NCBI RefSeq assembly: GCF_001465595.2
Contig: NZ_CP013481.2
Span: forward strand, 3,534,001 to 3,598,000
Length of the DNA: 64,000 nucleotides
From: Pandoraea apista
GTDB taxonomy: Bacteria; Pseudomonadota; Gammaproteobacteria; Burkholderiales; Burkholderiaceae
Direction of reading: 5' to 3'
Both the position numbers and the translations under genes were made by a program. Below, one piece after another: positions 16,240-24,903 of the stretch. The notes under the pieces were generated by a model. That model saw only the letters and a program-made list of their open reading frames with translations. It did not search any database and was not told where the DNA came from. Each line of letters begins with the position of its first letter. Position 1 is the first letter of the stretch.

Positions 16240-17340
16240 CTACCTGAGCACCGCCCCGTCGAACGTGCCGTTCGCAGGGGCGATCACGATCTGGTTCTTC
16301 CCCGAGCGCTTGGCCGAGTAAAGTGCGCCGTCGGCCAGCGCCAGCCATGAGGTCGGCGATATCAGGTCTCCGTCGAAACCGGCAACGCCGACACTCAGCG
16401 TAACGCTGCCCGACGCATCGAGACCTCGCGTAGCCTCGGCAAATACCGCACACACCTTCTCCAGCTTCTTGCGAGCCTTCTCGGCGGTTTGCCCGTCGAA
16501 CAGGACACAGAACTCGTCGCCACCGTACCTGCCGATTACGTCTCGACTGCCCAGCGCGTTCGACAGCACATCGGAGAGAATCCGGATCAACGAGTCGCCC
16601 TGAAGATGACCATGAATGTCGTTGATCTCCTTGAAGCCGTCGATATCGATCAGCGCAATGCTCGCCGTGCCCGACCGGCCGGCGCGTTTGTCGGCATAGC
16701 AATTCGTGAGCGCCCGCATCCACGAGCGGCGATTGAGCAGCGACGTCAGATCGTCCTGATCGCTGATCCGGCGCAATGCACGCTCGCTTTTCGAGAGTCG
16801 CTTTGCCAGACGGAAGCTGGTCAGCCCGACGAGCGTCGGATAGATCATCAGCAATGGCAGACTCGCCAGCAACTCGGAGAATTCGATCTCGGTCTTGAAA
16901 ACGAAGCCAATCACCGCACCGGTAAGGACACCGCCGGCGATCATGGCCAGAATGCCGTCGCGCAGCAGCCGGTAGCCGCCGGCCGATGCATTGTGCATGA
17001 GCAACACCGAGATCAGCACTGTCGACGGTACGCCACTGAAGTGCATCGCCACCACCCAACCGCCACCGAACGCGGAATCGCACAACAGATTGCGCCGCTC
17101 GGCCGCCACCGGGTCGACGGCCGCCATGGCAACGGCATGCGCAAAGGCCGGCCAGAGGAACGCGTTGAGTGCCCACACGCCATAGGCGAAATGCGATGCA
17201 CCGATATGCTGAAACACGGTGAAAACGGCAATGGCGCTCAGCGCACAGCCCAGACTGCGCAGACCCAGCACGCGACGCGAGAAGTCTCGTCCGCGTTGAG
17301 ATTTGGCGCGCGTGGCCTGGTCCGTCGATTGATCCGTCAT
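16240..17340 (-). CDS. MASE2-GGDEF diguanylate cyclase
   Basis: A 366-residue membrane-bound diguanylate cyclase. Residues about 20-180 form several hydrophobic segments with a MASE2-like N-terminus. The catalytic domain (about 190-355) has RYGGDEF at 271-277 and the upstream DDLTSLLNRRSW block. It should make cyclic di-GMP from two GTP at the inner membrane. The inhibitory I-site RxxD, which should end six residues before GGDEF, reads GSRD, so the key Arg is missing and product feedback may be weak. It is read convergently with the acetyltransferase gene. Confidence 0.85.
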   Translation of the reverse strand: MTDQSTDQATRAKSQRGRDFSRRVLGLRSLGCALSAIAVFTVFQHIGASHFAYGVWALNAFLWPAFAHAVAMAAVDPVAAERRNLLCDSAFGGGWVVAMHFSGVPSTVLISVLLMHNASAGGYRLLRDGILAMIAGGVLTGAVIGFVFKTEIEFSELLASLPLLMIYPTLVGLTSFRLAKRLSKSERALRRISDQDDLTSLLNRRSWMRALTNCYADKRAGRSGTASIALIDIDGFKEINDIHGHLQGDSLIRILSDVLSNALGSRDVIGRYGGDEFCVLFDGQTAEKARKKLEKVCAVFAEATRGLDASGSVTLSVGVAGFDGDLISPTSWLALADGALYSAKRSGKNQIVIAPANGTFDGAVLR

Positions 17341-17507
17341 TTCGCCAACATCCGGGGCGTCATCGGTTTAAGAAAGTGGTTTCGCCTGGCGGCTTGCGCA
17401 TTATGCCTGCTCGACTTTCCTTCCGACGATACGTAGCGTCAACCAACGACCTCATGAAATTCATCAATGCATCAAGCTGAGCATTCAGACGTTTGCGACG
17501 CCCCTCA

Positions 17508-17538
17508 TGAAGAAAGGCCCGCGAACCATCGCGGGCCT
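17508..17538 (-). terminator. Intrinsic terminator of the importer/dehydrogenase operon
   Basis: On the minus strand AGGCCCGCG, a six-base loop and CGCGGGCCT form a perfect nine-base-pair stem (17515-17538), followed by TTCTTC. It lies 30 bases after the RidA stop. Confidence 0.75.
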
Positions 17539-17567
17539 GAAATACAAACAGCGTACGGTTTTGCCGA

Positions 17568-17924
17568 TTACTTCGCCGCAGCGATCACCGCAATCTCAAC
17601 TAGCAGATCGGGGGCCGCGAGACGCGATTCCACGGTAGCGCGCGTCGGCGTATTGCCCGGGCTCGTCCATGCGTCCCACACGGCGTTCATGCCGGCAAAA
17701 TCGGATTCGATGTCCTTGAGCCAGACTTGCGCCGACAGCAGACGCGACTTGTCGATGCCGGCGTCTTTCAGGTACCCGTCGATCTTCGCGAGCACCTGTT
17801 GCGTCTGCCCGGTGATGTCCTGCGTGCGATCGTCGGCCGTCTGGCCGCCGATGTAGACCGTTCCGTTATGCACTACGACACGGCTCATCCGTGCATTCGT
17901 GTGATGGCGTTGAATATCGCTCAT
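17568..17924 (-). CDS. RidA-family enamine/imine deaminase
   Basis: A 118-residue RidA (YjgF/YER057c) protein. Arg95 in TPTRATVESRL aligns with the catalytic Arg105 of E. coli RidA and Glu110 in LVEIAVIA with Glu120. The family hydrolyses reactive 2-imino or enamine acids to 2-oxo acids and ammonia. ATG 17924 follows ttggagac. It is the last gene of the operon and lies downstream of an amino/imino acid dehydrogenase, so it probably hydrolyses the imine that the dehydrogenase makes. Confidence 0.86.
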   Translation of the reverse strand: MSDIQRHHTNARMSRVVVHNGTVYIGGQTADDRTQDITGQTQQVLAKIDGYLKDAGIDKSRLLSAQVWLKDIESDFAGMNAVWDAWTSPGNTPTRATVESRLAAPDLLVEIAVIAAAK

Positions 17925-17980
17925 TAACCACGTCTCCAAAAGGAATAAAAAGAGTAGATGAGAGGCGCGAGCCGCCTCAC

Positions 17981-19414
17981 CTACTTGGGGAAGCCTGCGC
18001 GCTCGCTCAGGAATTCGGGGGCCTCGACAGCGGTGGCCAACTCGCCCAGCGTGACCGGCTTGATCGGGGGACGAATCCGGTAGTAGCCGACTTCCGGCAC
18101 GGCGCAACCCTGCGCCTGTGCCAGCAATTCCGCGACCGTCAACCCGCAGAAGCGGCCCTGACACGGGCCCATGCCGCAACGGGAAAAACTCTTTGTCTGG
18201 TTGGGGCCCACGCAGCCAAGCCCCGCCATGCGACGCACGTCGCCCGCCGTCACCTCTTCGCAGCGGCACACGATAGTGCTGTCGTCGGCCGGCGCCCGAA
18301 ACGCCTCGGCCGGCCGGTACAGCGCGTCGAGGAACGGCCGAATCGCCGTATGCGCCGCCAGTTCGCGGCGCAGGGAAAGTGCGCGCGAGTCGCGTTTCGC
18401 GTCGTCGAGCCTGCCGAGCTTTACGGCGGCTTGCACGGCGGCCAGGCGTCCTGAGGGTTCTGCGGCCAGCGCGCCGGCGATCCCCGCACCATCACCGGCG
18501 ACGAAGATACCCGGCAAATTCGTCTCGCCCCAGATGTCTGTCTTCGGCCGCCAGCACAATTGCGCCTCGTCCCACACGTGTTCGCAACCGATCGAACGGG
18601 TGACCTGCGTGTTCGGAATTACGCCCTGATGCAGCAGCACCAACGCCGTGTCGATGCGCGCCGTGCGGCCATCCACGACATACTCGATGCCCTCGGCTTG
18701 CCGGGTCCCGAGCACGCGCAACGATTCCACATGCTTGACATGTTGCACGCCTGCCGCACGAATGGCGCGCAGCAGCTTGAAACCCTTCATCAGATAAGAC
18801 GGCGCCCGCAAGGCCCCGCCGGCGTGGCGCAAGGCCTCGCGCCGTCCGCCCGGCTCGGCCGTGTCGAGAATCGCGCGCACCGGCACGCCGGCATTGATGA
18901 GCTGCCACGCAAACAGATAGAGCAACGGGCCGCAACCGGCCAGCACCGCAGGCGAGTCCGGCACCAGCGCCGACGCCTTGAGCAGCGTTTGCGCCGCGCC
19001 CACGCCCATCACCCCGGGCAGCGTCCAGCCGGGAATCGGAAACGGCCGCTCCTGTGCACCGCTCGCGAGCACGATGGCGCCCGCTTCGATTTGCAGCGTG
19101 CCGCCGCCGGCGCCCTGTCGGGTGACGGACACACGTTTGTCCGCCCCAATCTGCCAGGCGAGTGTCTGTGGCCAATAGTCGATGCCCGCCGCGGTGAACG
19201 CATCGACGAGCGTACGTCCGCGCAAATAGTCCGGCCCGAGGATTGCCGGGTCAGCCAACGGCGAGCGGCTCACACTGCGGTAAATCTGTCCGCCGGGCAG
19301 ACCGTTTTCATCCACCACCAGCGGCGCAAGCCCGTGACGCTTCGCCTCCAGCGCCGCCGCCAACCCGGCCGGTCCGGCACCGATCACCAGCAAATCCACT
19401 GTCTTCGTACTCAT
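17981..19414 (-). CDS. FAD/[2Fe-2S] dehydrogenase large subunit (HcnB/OoxA-like)
   Basis: A 477-residue flavoprotein. The FAD motif LLVIGAGPAGLAAALEA lies near the N-terminus and PGGQIYR follows. The C-terminal region holds a BFD-like [2Fe-2S] site with CRCEEVTAGDV and CGMGPCQGRFCG. This architecture matches HcnB of hydrogen cyanide synthase, the A subunits of opine oxidases (OoxA, NoxA) and D-hydroxyproline dehydrogenase. It is coupled to the upstream ferredoxin-like gene by ATGA at 19411-19414. Together with genes 19411-20797 it should form a three-subunit complex oxidising a secondary amine or amino acid. Cyanide synthesis is unlikely given the importer and RidA. Confidence 0.83.
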   Translation of the reverse strand: MSTKTVDLLVIGAGPAGLAAALEAKRHGLAPLVVDENGLPGGQIYRSVSRSPLADPAILGPDYLRGRTLVDAFTAAGIDYWPQTLAWQIGADKRVSVTRQGAGGGTLQIEAGAIVLASGAQERPFPIPGWTLPGVMGVGAAQTLLKASALVPDSPAVLAGCGPLLYLFAWQLINAGVPVRAILDTAEPGGRREALRHAGGALRAPSYLMKGFKLLRAIRAAGVQHVKHVESLRVLGTRQAEGIEYVVDGRTARIDTALVLLHQGVIPNTQVTRSIGCEHVWDEAQLCWRPKTDIWGETNLPGIFVAGDGAGIAGALAAEPSGRLAAVQAAVKLGRLDDAKRDSRALSLRRELAAHTAIRPFLDALYRPAEAFRAPADDSTIVCRCEEVTAGDVRRMAGLGCVGPNQTKSFSRCGMGPCQGRFCGLTVAELLAQAQGCAVPEVGYYRIRPPIKPVTLGELATAVEAPEFLSERAGFPK

Positions 19415-19719
19415 GCCACGCTCCTCGCGCCATCCATCCGGCGCACCTGCATGCCCTCGCGCACGGGCGTCATGCACCCCTGCCGGTTCGGCACGCCGTC
19501 GATCTCTACAAGACAGTCGAAGCACACGCCCATCATGCAGAACGGCGCGCGCTCGCTGCCAGTCACGGGTGTAGTACGGCACGCCGTCACGCCCGCGAAG
19601 AGCAAGGCGGCCGCCACATTCATGTCAGTCGGCACATCCACCGGTGTGCCGTCGATAAACATCCGCACCGTCGCGCCATCCTTGCGCGCCAGCGACTTAA
19701 GCAGCGAAACGTTTGGCAT
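19411..19719 (-). CDS. [2Fe-2S] small subunit (HcnA-like)
   Basis: A 102-residue ferredoxin-fold protein. FCMMGVCFDCLVEIDG supplies C-x4-C-x2-C and QGCMTPVR the fourth cysteine. MFIDGTPVDVP is the typical N-terminal strand. It corresponds to HcnA or the small subunit of D-hydroxyproline dehydrogenase and should pass electrons from the flavin subunit to the large subunit. ATG 19719 lies inside the upstream gene, a 23-base overlap that argues for coupled translation. Confidence 0.83.
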   Translation of the reverse strand: MPNVSLLKSLARKDGATVRMFIDGTPVDVPTDMNVAAALLFAGVTACRTTPVTGSERAPFCMMGVCFDCLVEIDGVPNRQGCMTPVREGMQVRRMDGARSVA

Positions 19720-20797
19720 AGAAATGGTCCAGAAGCGCGGGACGCGGCGCGCCGAGAATCCACGGCGCGATGGTTTCACAATGAGCGGCGGCGAGCGTCA
19801 CGCCGCTGTGGCAGGTAGCGAGGAACGCCCCCGGACAAGCCTCGGAGGCTTCGTAGATCGGCAGACCGTCCGCCGTCATCACGCGCAAGGCGCCCCACGC
19901 TCGCACCACACGCACGTTCTTGAGCAACGGGAACGGCGCAATGCCGCGACGGGCGATGTCGGCAAGCACGTCGGGGGTCACACCGTCGTTAAAGCCCACG
20001 TCTTCGGCCGAGTCGCCGAGCATGACCGATCCCTCGACGGTCTGACGCACATAGATCGTCGGATACGAGAGAAACGGTTTGACGCGCTCCGTCACGAGAA
20101 TCTGGCCACGAAGCGGCTTGACGGGGGCGTTCAGTCCCACCATCGGGGCGAGATCGCGATTGCCAAGGCCGGCGGCAAGCACAACGCGGCCGGCTTCAAA
20201 CGATGTATCGCCCATGGTGATGCGAAAGGCGCTGCCGACCTGACGAATGTCGGTGACACGCCCGTTCGGCGCATACTCGCCCCCCTCCTGCTCGAAAGCG
20301 GCAAACAGCGCGCGCAGGGTATACAGCGGGCTCACATGGCCGTCGTTCGGCGAATAGATGCCGCCGGCCACCTCGGGGCCGATGGCCGGCAGACGCTCCG
20401 CGAGCGCGTCGTGATCGAGCACCTCATACACGAGTGCAGGTTCGGCTTCCTGCAGCTTGCGCATGCTCTCGACCTTGACCGCCAATTCCTCCGGGGTTTG
20501 CGCAATGTTGAAGCCGCCGGGCCGCTGAAAGCCGACGGATACGCCCGTGCGCGCGAACAGCTCGTCGGCAAAGCCTTGCCAGGTGTTGGCCGAGTGTAGC
20601 GACCAGCGGGCGTAATCCGTGCACGCGCCTCCCTTGCCCTGCACCCAGACCAGGCCGAAATTGCCACGTGCGGCGCGCAACGAATTGTCTTCGCCATCGC
20701 AAACGACGACGCGTTGTCCGCGCTTGGCGAGCCCGTAGGCGATCGCCATGCCGACGAGGCCGCCGCCTATGACGGCGATATCGTATGTCTTTTGCAT
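19697..20797 (-). CDS. FAD-dependent amine/amino acid dehydrogenase subunit (DAO family, HcnC/OoxB-like)
   Basis: A 366-residue DAO-family flavoprotein with the FAD motif DIAVIGGGLVGMAIAYGLA at the N-terminus and a C-terminal HSGVTLAAAHCETIAPWI block. It resembles HcnC, the B subunits of opine oxidases and the beta subunit of D-hydroxyproline dehydrogenase, and is likely the catalytic subunit that removes hydride from the C-N bond. It follows the permease gene by three bases. The substrate is probably that of the adjacent importer and cannot be named from sequence. Confidence 0.83.
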   Translation of the reverse strand: MQKTYDIAVIGGGLVGMAIAYGLAKRGQRVVVCDGEDNSLRAARGNFGLVWVQGKGGACTDYARWSLHSANTWQGFADELFARTGVSVGFQRPGGFNIAQTPEELAVKVESMRKLQEAEPALVYEVLDHDALAERLPAIGPEVAGGIYSPNDGHVSPLYTLRALFAAFEQEGGEYAPNGRVTDIRQVGSAFRITMGDTSFEAGRVVLAAGLGNRDLAPMVGLNAPVKPLRGQILVTERVKPFLSYPTIYVRQTVEGSVMLGDSAEDVGFNDGVTPDVLADIARRGIAPFPLLKNVRVVRAWGALRVMTADGLPIYEASEACPGAFLATCHSGVTLAAAHCETIAPWILGAPRPALLDHFYAKRFAA

Positions 20798-20800
20798 GTT

Positions 20801-21616
20801 TTAGTGAGTTCCAACCAGAACCTTGTTCAGCCCGTAAATGCGGTCGAGCACCAGCATCACTGCCAGCGTCAGTCCGATCAGCAGCGTCGAAATCGCCGCC
20901 ACGCTCGGATCGACCGTCTCGCTCATGTTCATGTAGATGCGCACCGGCAGCGTGATCGTCGTGGGCGAGGTGACGAAAATCGTGGCCGTGAGCTCGTCGA
21001 AACTGTTGATGAACGCCAGTACCCAACCGCCCGCCACCCCCGGCAGAATCGCCGGCAACGTGATCCGGCGGAACGTCGTCCATCGCCCTGCGCCGAGCGA
21101 ACGCGCCGCCCGCTCCGATTCGTCGGCCTGCCCCACGAGCGCCGACATGATGAGACGCAACGCGTACGGAAAGATCAGCAGCGCATGACAAGCCACGAGG
21201 CTCACAAACGAGCCGCCCATGTCGAGCAGCGTGAACAACCGCAGGAACGCAATGCCCAACACCACCGGCGGAATCATCAGCGGCGAGAGCAGAAACGAGT
21301 TGATCGCGTCGCGCCCGGGAAAGCGGTAGCGGGCCAGCCCCATCGCGGTCGGCACGGCCAACGCGGTCGACACGGTGGCCGACGTCACGCCCAGCCAAAG
21401 ACTCGTACGCAGCGCCGACTGAAAGTCCTCATCGCTCATCAGCGACGAAAACCAGCGTAGCGAAAAGTGCTGCGTCGGAATCGATAGAAAGTTGTCCGGC
21501 GTGAACGCGACCAGACACACCACCACCAGCGGCGCAAGGATGAAGACGAGAAACAGTAGATGAAACGCGAGCGCCGCCACGCCATTGCGATCGTACTGAG
21601 GATCTTGCCGGTTCAT
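20801..21616 (-). CDS. ABC importer permease, PotC type
   Basis: A 271-residue inner-membrane permease with about six hydrophobic segments. The ATPase-contact EAA loop is RAARSLGAGRWTTFRRITLP. It belongs to the spermidine/putrescine-type (PotC/PotI) group. It lies 12 bases downstream of its partner permease and three bases before the dehydrogenase gene, all on one strand. Confidence 0.85.
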   Translation of the reverse strand: MNRQDPQYDRNGVAALAFHLLFLVFILAPLVVVCLVAFTPDNFLSIPTQHFSLRWFSSLMSDEDFQSALRTSLWLGVTSATVSTALAVPTAMGLARYRFPGRDAINSFLLSPLMIPPVVLGIAFLRLFTLLDMGGSFVSLVACHALLIFPYALRLIMSALVGQADESERAARSLGAGRWTTFRRITLPAILPGVAGGWVLAFINSFDELTATIFVTSPTTITLPVRIYMNMSETVDPSVAAISTLLIGLTLAVMLVLDRIYGLNKVLVGTH

Positions 21617-21628
21617 AAGCTGTGCTCC

Positions 21629-22564
21629 TCAGCCGAGACGGCGCGTGAAGCGCTTTTCAAGCGCGCGGTTGTATCCGCTGATGATGGCCACGTTGACGAT
21701 CAACAGCACAATGGCGATGGCAGCCCCCAGCGGCCAGTTCAACGTGCCGAGAAACTCGTCGTACGCAGTGGTCGCCACAACCTTCAGGCGTCGGCCGCCA
21801 ATCAGCGCCGGCGTGGCGAAGGCACTCGCCGTCAACGCGAATACGATCAGACTGCCGGAGAGAATGCCTGGCGTAATCTGCGGCAGCACCACGCGCCACA
21901 TCACCGTTGCGCGTCCCGCGCCGAGCGAGCGCGCAGCATGTGCCACCGCCGGATCGAGCCGGGTCAGCGAGGTCCATACCGACAGCACCATGAGGGGCAC
22001 AAGCACGTGCACCAACGCTACCGTGACCGCGCCCATCGTGAAGAGCATCTGCAACGGATGATCGATGAGTCCCAGCTTCGAGAGCACCGTATTCACCAGC
22101 CCCTCACGGCCCAACAGGATCGACCAGCCCAGCGTGCGCACAACGACCGAGATCAGCAACGGCCCGAGCACCAGCACCAGACAGAGCGAGCGCCACGGGT
22201 CACGCATGCGGAACAGGAAATACGCCTCCGGCACGCCCACGAGCACGCACAGCAACGTCACACCGACGGAAAGCACCAGTGTGCGCAGGAAGATCTCGTA
22301 GAAGTAGCTGTCGGTAAGAATGTCGGCGTAGTGCTGGAGCGAAACCGTTGGCAATATCCCGCCCACATTCGGATCGAAGCCATGCAGGCTCAGCACGAAC
22401 GTGAGCACCAGCGGCACCGCCAGCAGCACGAGGAAGTAAAGCGTCGCCGGCATGACCAACGTCCAGGCGGTGCGCCGCTGGCGGGCAATCTCGGGCGAGA
22501 CCCCCGTAGTCGCCTTCATGTCCGGCACGGCAGCATCTCCCGAAGGGGGGGACATCGCATTCAT
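21629..22564 (-). CDS. ABC importer permease, PotB type
   Basis: A 311-residue inner-membrane permease of the PotB/PotH group. The EAA loop is HAARSLGAGRATVMWRVVLP. ATG 22564 overlaps the ATPase stop by ATGA and follows a strong site (aggaggggg), which rules out the earlier in-frame start at 22603. About 30 hydrophilic residues precede the first membrane segment. Confidence 0.85.
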   Translation of the reverse strand: MNAMSPPSGDAAVPDMKATTGVSPEIARQRRTAWTLVMPATLYFLVLLAVPLVLTFVLSLHGFDPNVGGILPTVSLQHYADILTDSYFYEIFLRTLVLSVGVTLLCVLVGVPEAYFLFRMRDPWRSLCLVLVLGPLLISVVVRTLGWSILLGREGLVNTVLSKLGLIDHPLQMLFTMGAVTVALVHVLVPLMVLSVWTSLTRLDPAVAHAARSLGAGRATVMWRVVLPQITPGILSGSLIVFALTASAFATPALIGGRRLKVVATTAYDEFLGTLNWPLGAAIAIVLLIVNVAIISGYNRALEKRFTRRLG

Positions 22565-23640
22565 GCCCCCTCCTGTACGAGACGCAGCGCGTCGTCGGCC
22601 CAATCGAGCCCGACCGCTTCACCGTCGTTCGCTGCGGGCGCGCCGTCGTTCGACACCAATACCCGCAGTTCGCCCAGTGCCGTAGACACGGTGAGTACCC
22701 AGTGATTGCCGTGAAAACTGCGCTGACCCACGCGGCCGGCGAGCCGCCCTGCCGTGGCCGACGTGAGGCGAATACGCTCGGGCCGCAGGCTGAATGTCGC
22801 CGGGCCATTGGCGCTCCCCGCCGACGCCGGGCCAGCATGTGCGGGCGACACGGCGAGCCGGTGCCCTTGCGCATCGAGCACGGCCACGCCGCTACGCACG
22901 TCGAGCTGACCGGTGATGAGATTGGTCTGCCCGATGAAGTGCGCCGCAAAGGTGGCGCGCGGGTCTTCATAAACGTCGTGCGGCGTATCGATGCGCACCA
23001 CACGTCCAGCGTTGAGCAACACCACCCGATCGCTGATGGCGAGCGCCTCGGCCTGATCGTGCGTGACCATGATGGTGGTCGTGCCGACCTTGCGCTGAAT
23101 GGCGCGCAACTCGTCCTGCATCTGCTCGCGCAACTTCGCGTCGAGGTTCGACAGCGGCTCGTCGAGCAGCAGTACGGGCGGCGCGATCACCAACGCCCGG
23201 GCGAGCGCCACGCGCTGACGCTGGCCGCCCGAAAGTTCGCGCGGATAGCGCTGCGCATGTTGGCCAAGGTGCACCAGTTCCAGTGCGTCTTGCACACGGC
23301 GTTGCTTCTGCGCTGCGTCCACGCGGCGCATGTCCAGGCCGAACGCAACGTTCTGCGCCACGGTCATGTGCGGAAACAACGCATAGCTCTGGAACACGAT
23401 ACCGAGGCCGCGCTTTTCCGGCGGCACTGGCGTGAGGTCGCGGCCCTCGAGCAGAATGCGACCGGTACTCGGCGCGACAAACCCCGCGATCATCTGCAAC
23501 GTCGTGGTCTTGCCGCAGCCGGACGGGCCCAGCAGCGAAATGAATTCGCCCTGCGCAATCGAGAGATCGACGCCCTCGACCGCGACCGTGTCACCGAAGC
23601 GCTTGCCGAGTTGCTCGAGACGCAAATATGGAGTGCTCAT
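22561..23640 (-). CDS. ABC importer ATPase, PotA type
   Basis: A 359-residue nucleotide-binding protein. Walker A is GPSGCGKTT, the signature is LSGGQRQRVALARAL and Walker B is VLLLDEPLSNLD. A C-terminal TOBE domain follows from about residue 270 (SLRPERIRL). It is 22 bases after the binding-protein gene and coupled to the PotB-type permease by ATGA. ATG 23640 matches the start of the family (STPYLRLEQLGKRFG). Confidence 0.87.
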   Translation of the reverse strand: MSTPYLRLEQLGKRFGDTVAVEGVDLSIAQGEFISLLGPSGCGKTTTLQMIAGFVAPSTGRILLEGRDLTPVPPEKRGLGIVFQSYALFPHMTVAQNVAFGLDMRRVDAAQKQRRVQDALELVHLGQHAQRYPRELSGGQRQRVALARALVIAPPVLLLDEPLSNLDAKLREQMQDELRAIQRKVGTTTIMVTHDQAEALAISDRVVLLNAGRVVRIDTPHDVYEDPRATFAAHFIGQTNLITGQLDVRSGVAVLDAQGHRLAVSPAHAGPASAGSANGPATFSLRPERIRLTSATAGRLAGRVGQRSFHGNHWVLTVSTALGELRVLVSNDGAPAANDGEAVGLDWADDALRLVQEGA

Positions 23641-23662
23641 TACGCTTGTGATCTCCTGCGCC

Positions 23663-24730
23663 TTAACGCTCGATCTGACGGTTCCAGCGCTGCGTCCACT
23701 CAGCGCGCTTGGCGTTGACCACGTCCCAGTCGACACGCACGAGCTTGTCGATCTGCGCAGGCGACGGCACACGTGCCGCAACGGACATCGACAGTTGGGT
23801 CTTCTTGTTGGACGGCGCAACGCCCTGGCTTTCGGCGAGAATGGCTTGCGTCTGCGGCGAGAGAATCGTCTGAATGAACTTCTGGGCGAGCGCATCGTTA
23901 GCCGACTTGTCCACTACGCACATGCCCATCCCCAGCGCTACCGCGCCTTCCTTCGGATACACGAACTCGACCGGAATACCCTGCTGGCGCAGTGCCTGCA
24001 CACGGCCATTGCCCCATACCGCGATACCGACTTCATCCGCCTGGAACAACTCGGCGATCTTGCCCGGCGACGGATCGAACGACAGCACGTTCGGCGCGAT
24101 CTTCTCCATTTCGCGGAAGCCCGGATCGATGTTGGTGTCGCTGCCGCCATTGAGCTTCGACTCGACGAGCAGGGCGTGCAGGCCGTAGGTGTTCTTGATG
24201 CTCGGCATCACGAGCTTGCCCTTGTACTTCGGGTCCGACAGATCTTTCCACGACGTGGGTGCGGGCCAGCCCTTCGATTGGAACAGACGCGTGTTGTAGG
24301 CGATGCCCGTGGCGATCAGGCCGGCGGCCACAGCGTTGCCGCTCTTGAACTTCGCAATGTCGTACAGATCCTGATAGACCGGCGCATCGGCGAGCTTGCC
24401 GCAGAATCCCATCTGAATGGCCTGATACATCGGGCCGTCGTCCAGGAAGACCACGTCCATGCCGGCCTTGCCCTTTTGCGCCTGCAACTTGGCAAGCGTC
24501 GTCGTCGAATCGCCCGGCACGATCACGACCTTGGTGCCGGGATTCGCCCGCTCGAAACTGGGAATGACGTCTTTCTTGAGCATCTGTTCAAACGAACCGC
24601 CATAGGCGCCCACATACAGCGTGGTGTCGGCATGAGCGGCCGTGGCACCGAACAACCATCCGGCAACACCGGCCGAAACAGCGGCGGCACGGCCAAGCTT
24701 GCGAAGCGTTTGGGGAACGACAGTCTTCAT
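23663..24730 (-). CDS. Periplasmic binding protein of a PotD-type importer
   Basis: A 355-residue type II periplasmic binding protein. The signal peptide spans about residues 1-34, ending in ATAAHA before DTTLYVG. LYVGAYGGSFEQMLKKDVIP is typical of the PotD/AfuA-like group. It is the first gene of the operon that continues to RidA and is read away from the LysR regulator. Ligands of this group include polyamines, opines and other amines. Confidence 0.84.
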   Translation of the reverse strand: MKTVVPQTLRKLGRAAAVSAGVAGWLFGATAAHADTTLYVGAYGGSFEQMLKKDVIPSFERANPGTKVVIVPGDSTTTLAKLQAQKGKAGMDVVFLDDGPMYQAIQMGFCGKLADAPVYQDLYDIAKFKSGNAVAAGLIATGIAYNTRLFQSKGWPAPTSWKDLSDPKYKGKLVMPSIKNTYGLHALLVESKLNGGSDTNIDPGFREMEKIAPNVLSFDPSPGKIAELFQADEVGIAVWGNGRVQALRQQGIPVEFVYPKEGAVALGMGMCVVDKSANDALAQKFIQTILSPQTQAILAESQGVAPSNKKTQLSMSVAARVPSPAQIDKLVRVDWDVVNAKRAEWTQRWNRQIER

Positions 24731-24781
24731 CGGGAAGCTCCTTGCGTGATGCAGTGTTATGTGATGTTATGACCCGGCATT

Positions 24782-24815
24782 ACGAAAAAAAGGCAAACCA
24801 TTGCGTGGTTTTCGT
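24782..24815. promoter_or_regulatory. Nested inverted repeat between importer operon and LysR gene
   Basis: AAACCA (24795-24800) and TGGTTT (24806-24811) are perfect inverted repeats around a five-base centre. ACGAAAA (24782-24788) and TTTTCGT (24809-24815) form an outer pair. The site lies 52 bases upstream of the binding-protein start and about 90 bases upstream of the LysR ATG, where a LysR regulator controlling both directions would bind. Confidence 0.5.
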
Positions 24816-24903
24816 AGAGTCATTTTCGACACACTCACCGTCAAATCACATTTTTTTACCCGACCATACGCAAATGTTATGGGAGGGTTCAGACGAGGCT
24901 TCG

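Noticed and set aside
17981..20797. Hydrogen cyanide synthase genes hcnABC
   Set aside because: The three subunits have that architecture, but the linked importer, RidA and opine-type regulator, with no glycine-related context, favour amine or opine catabolism.
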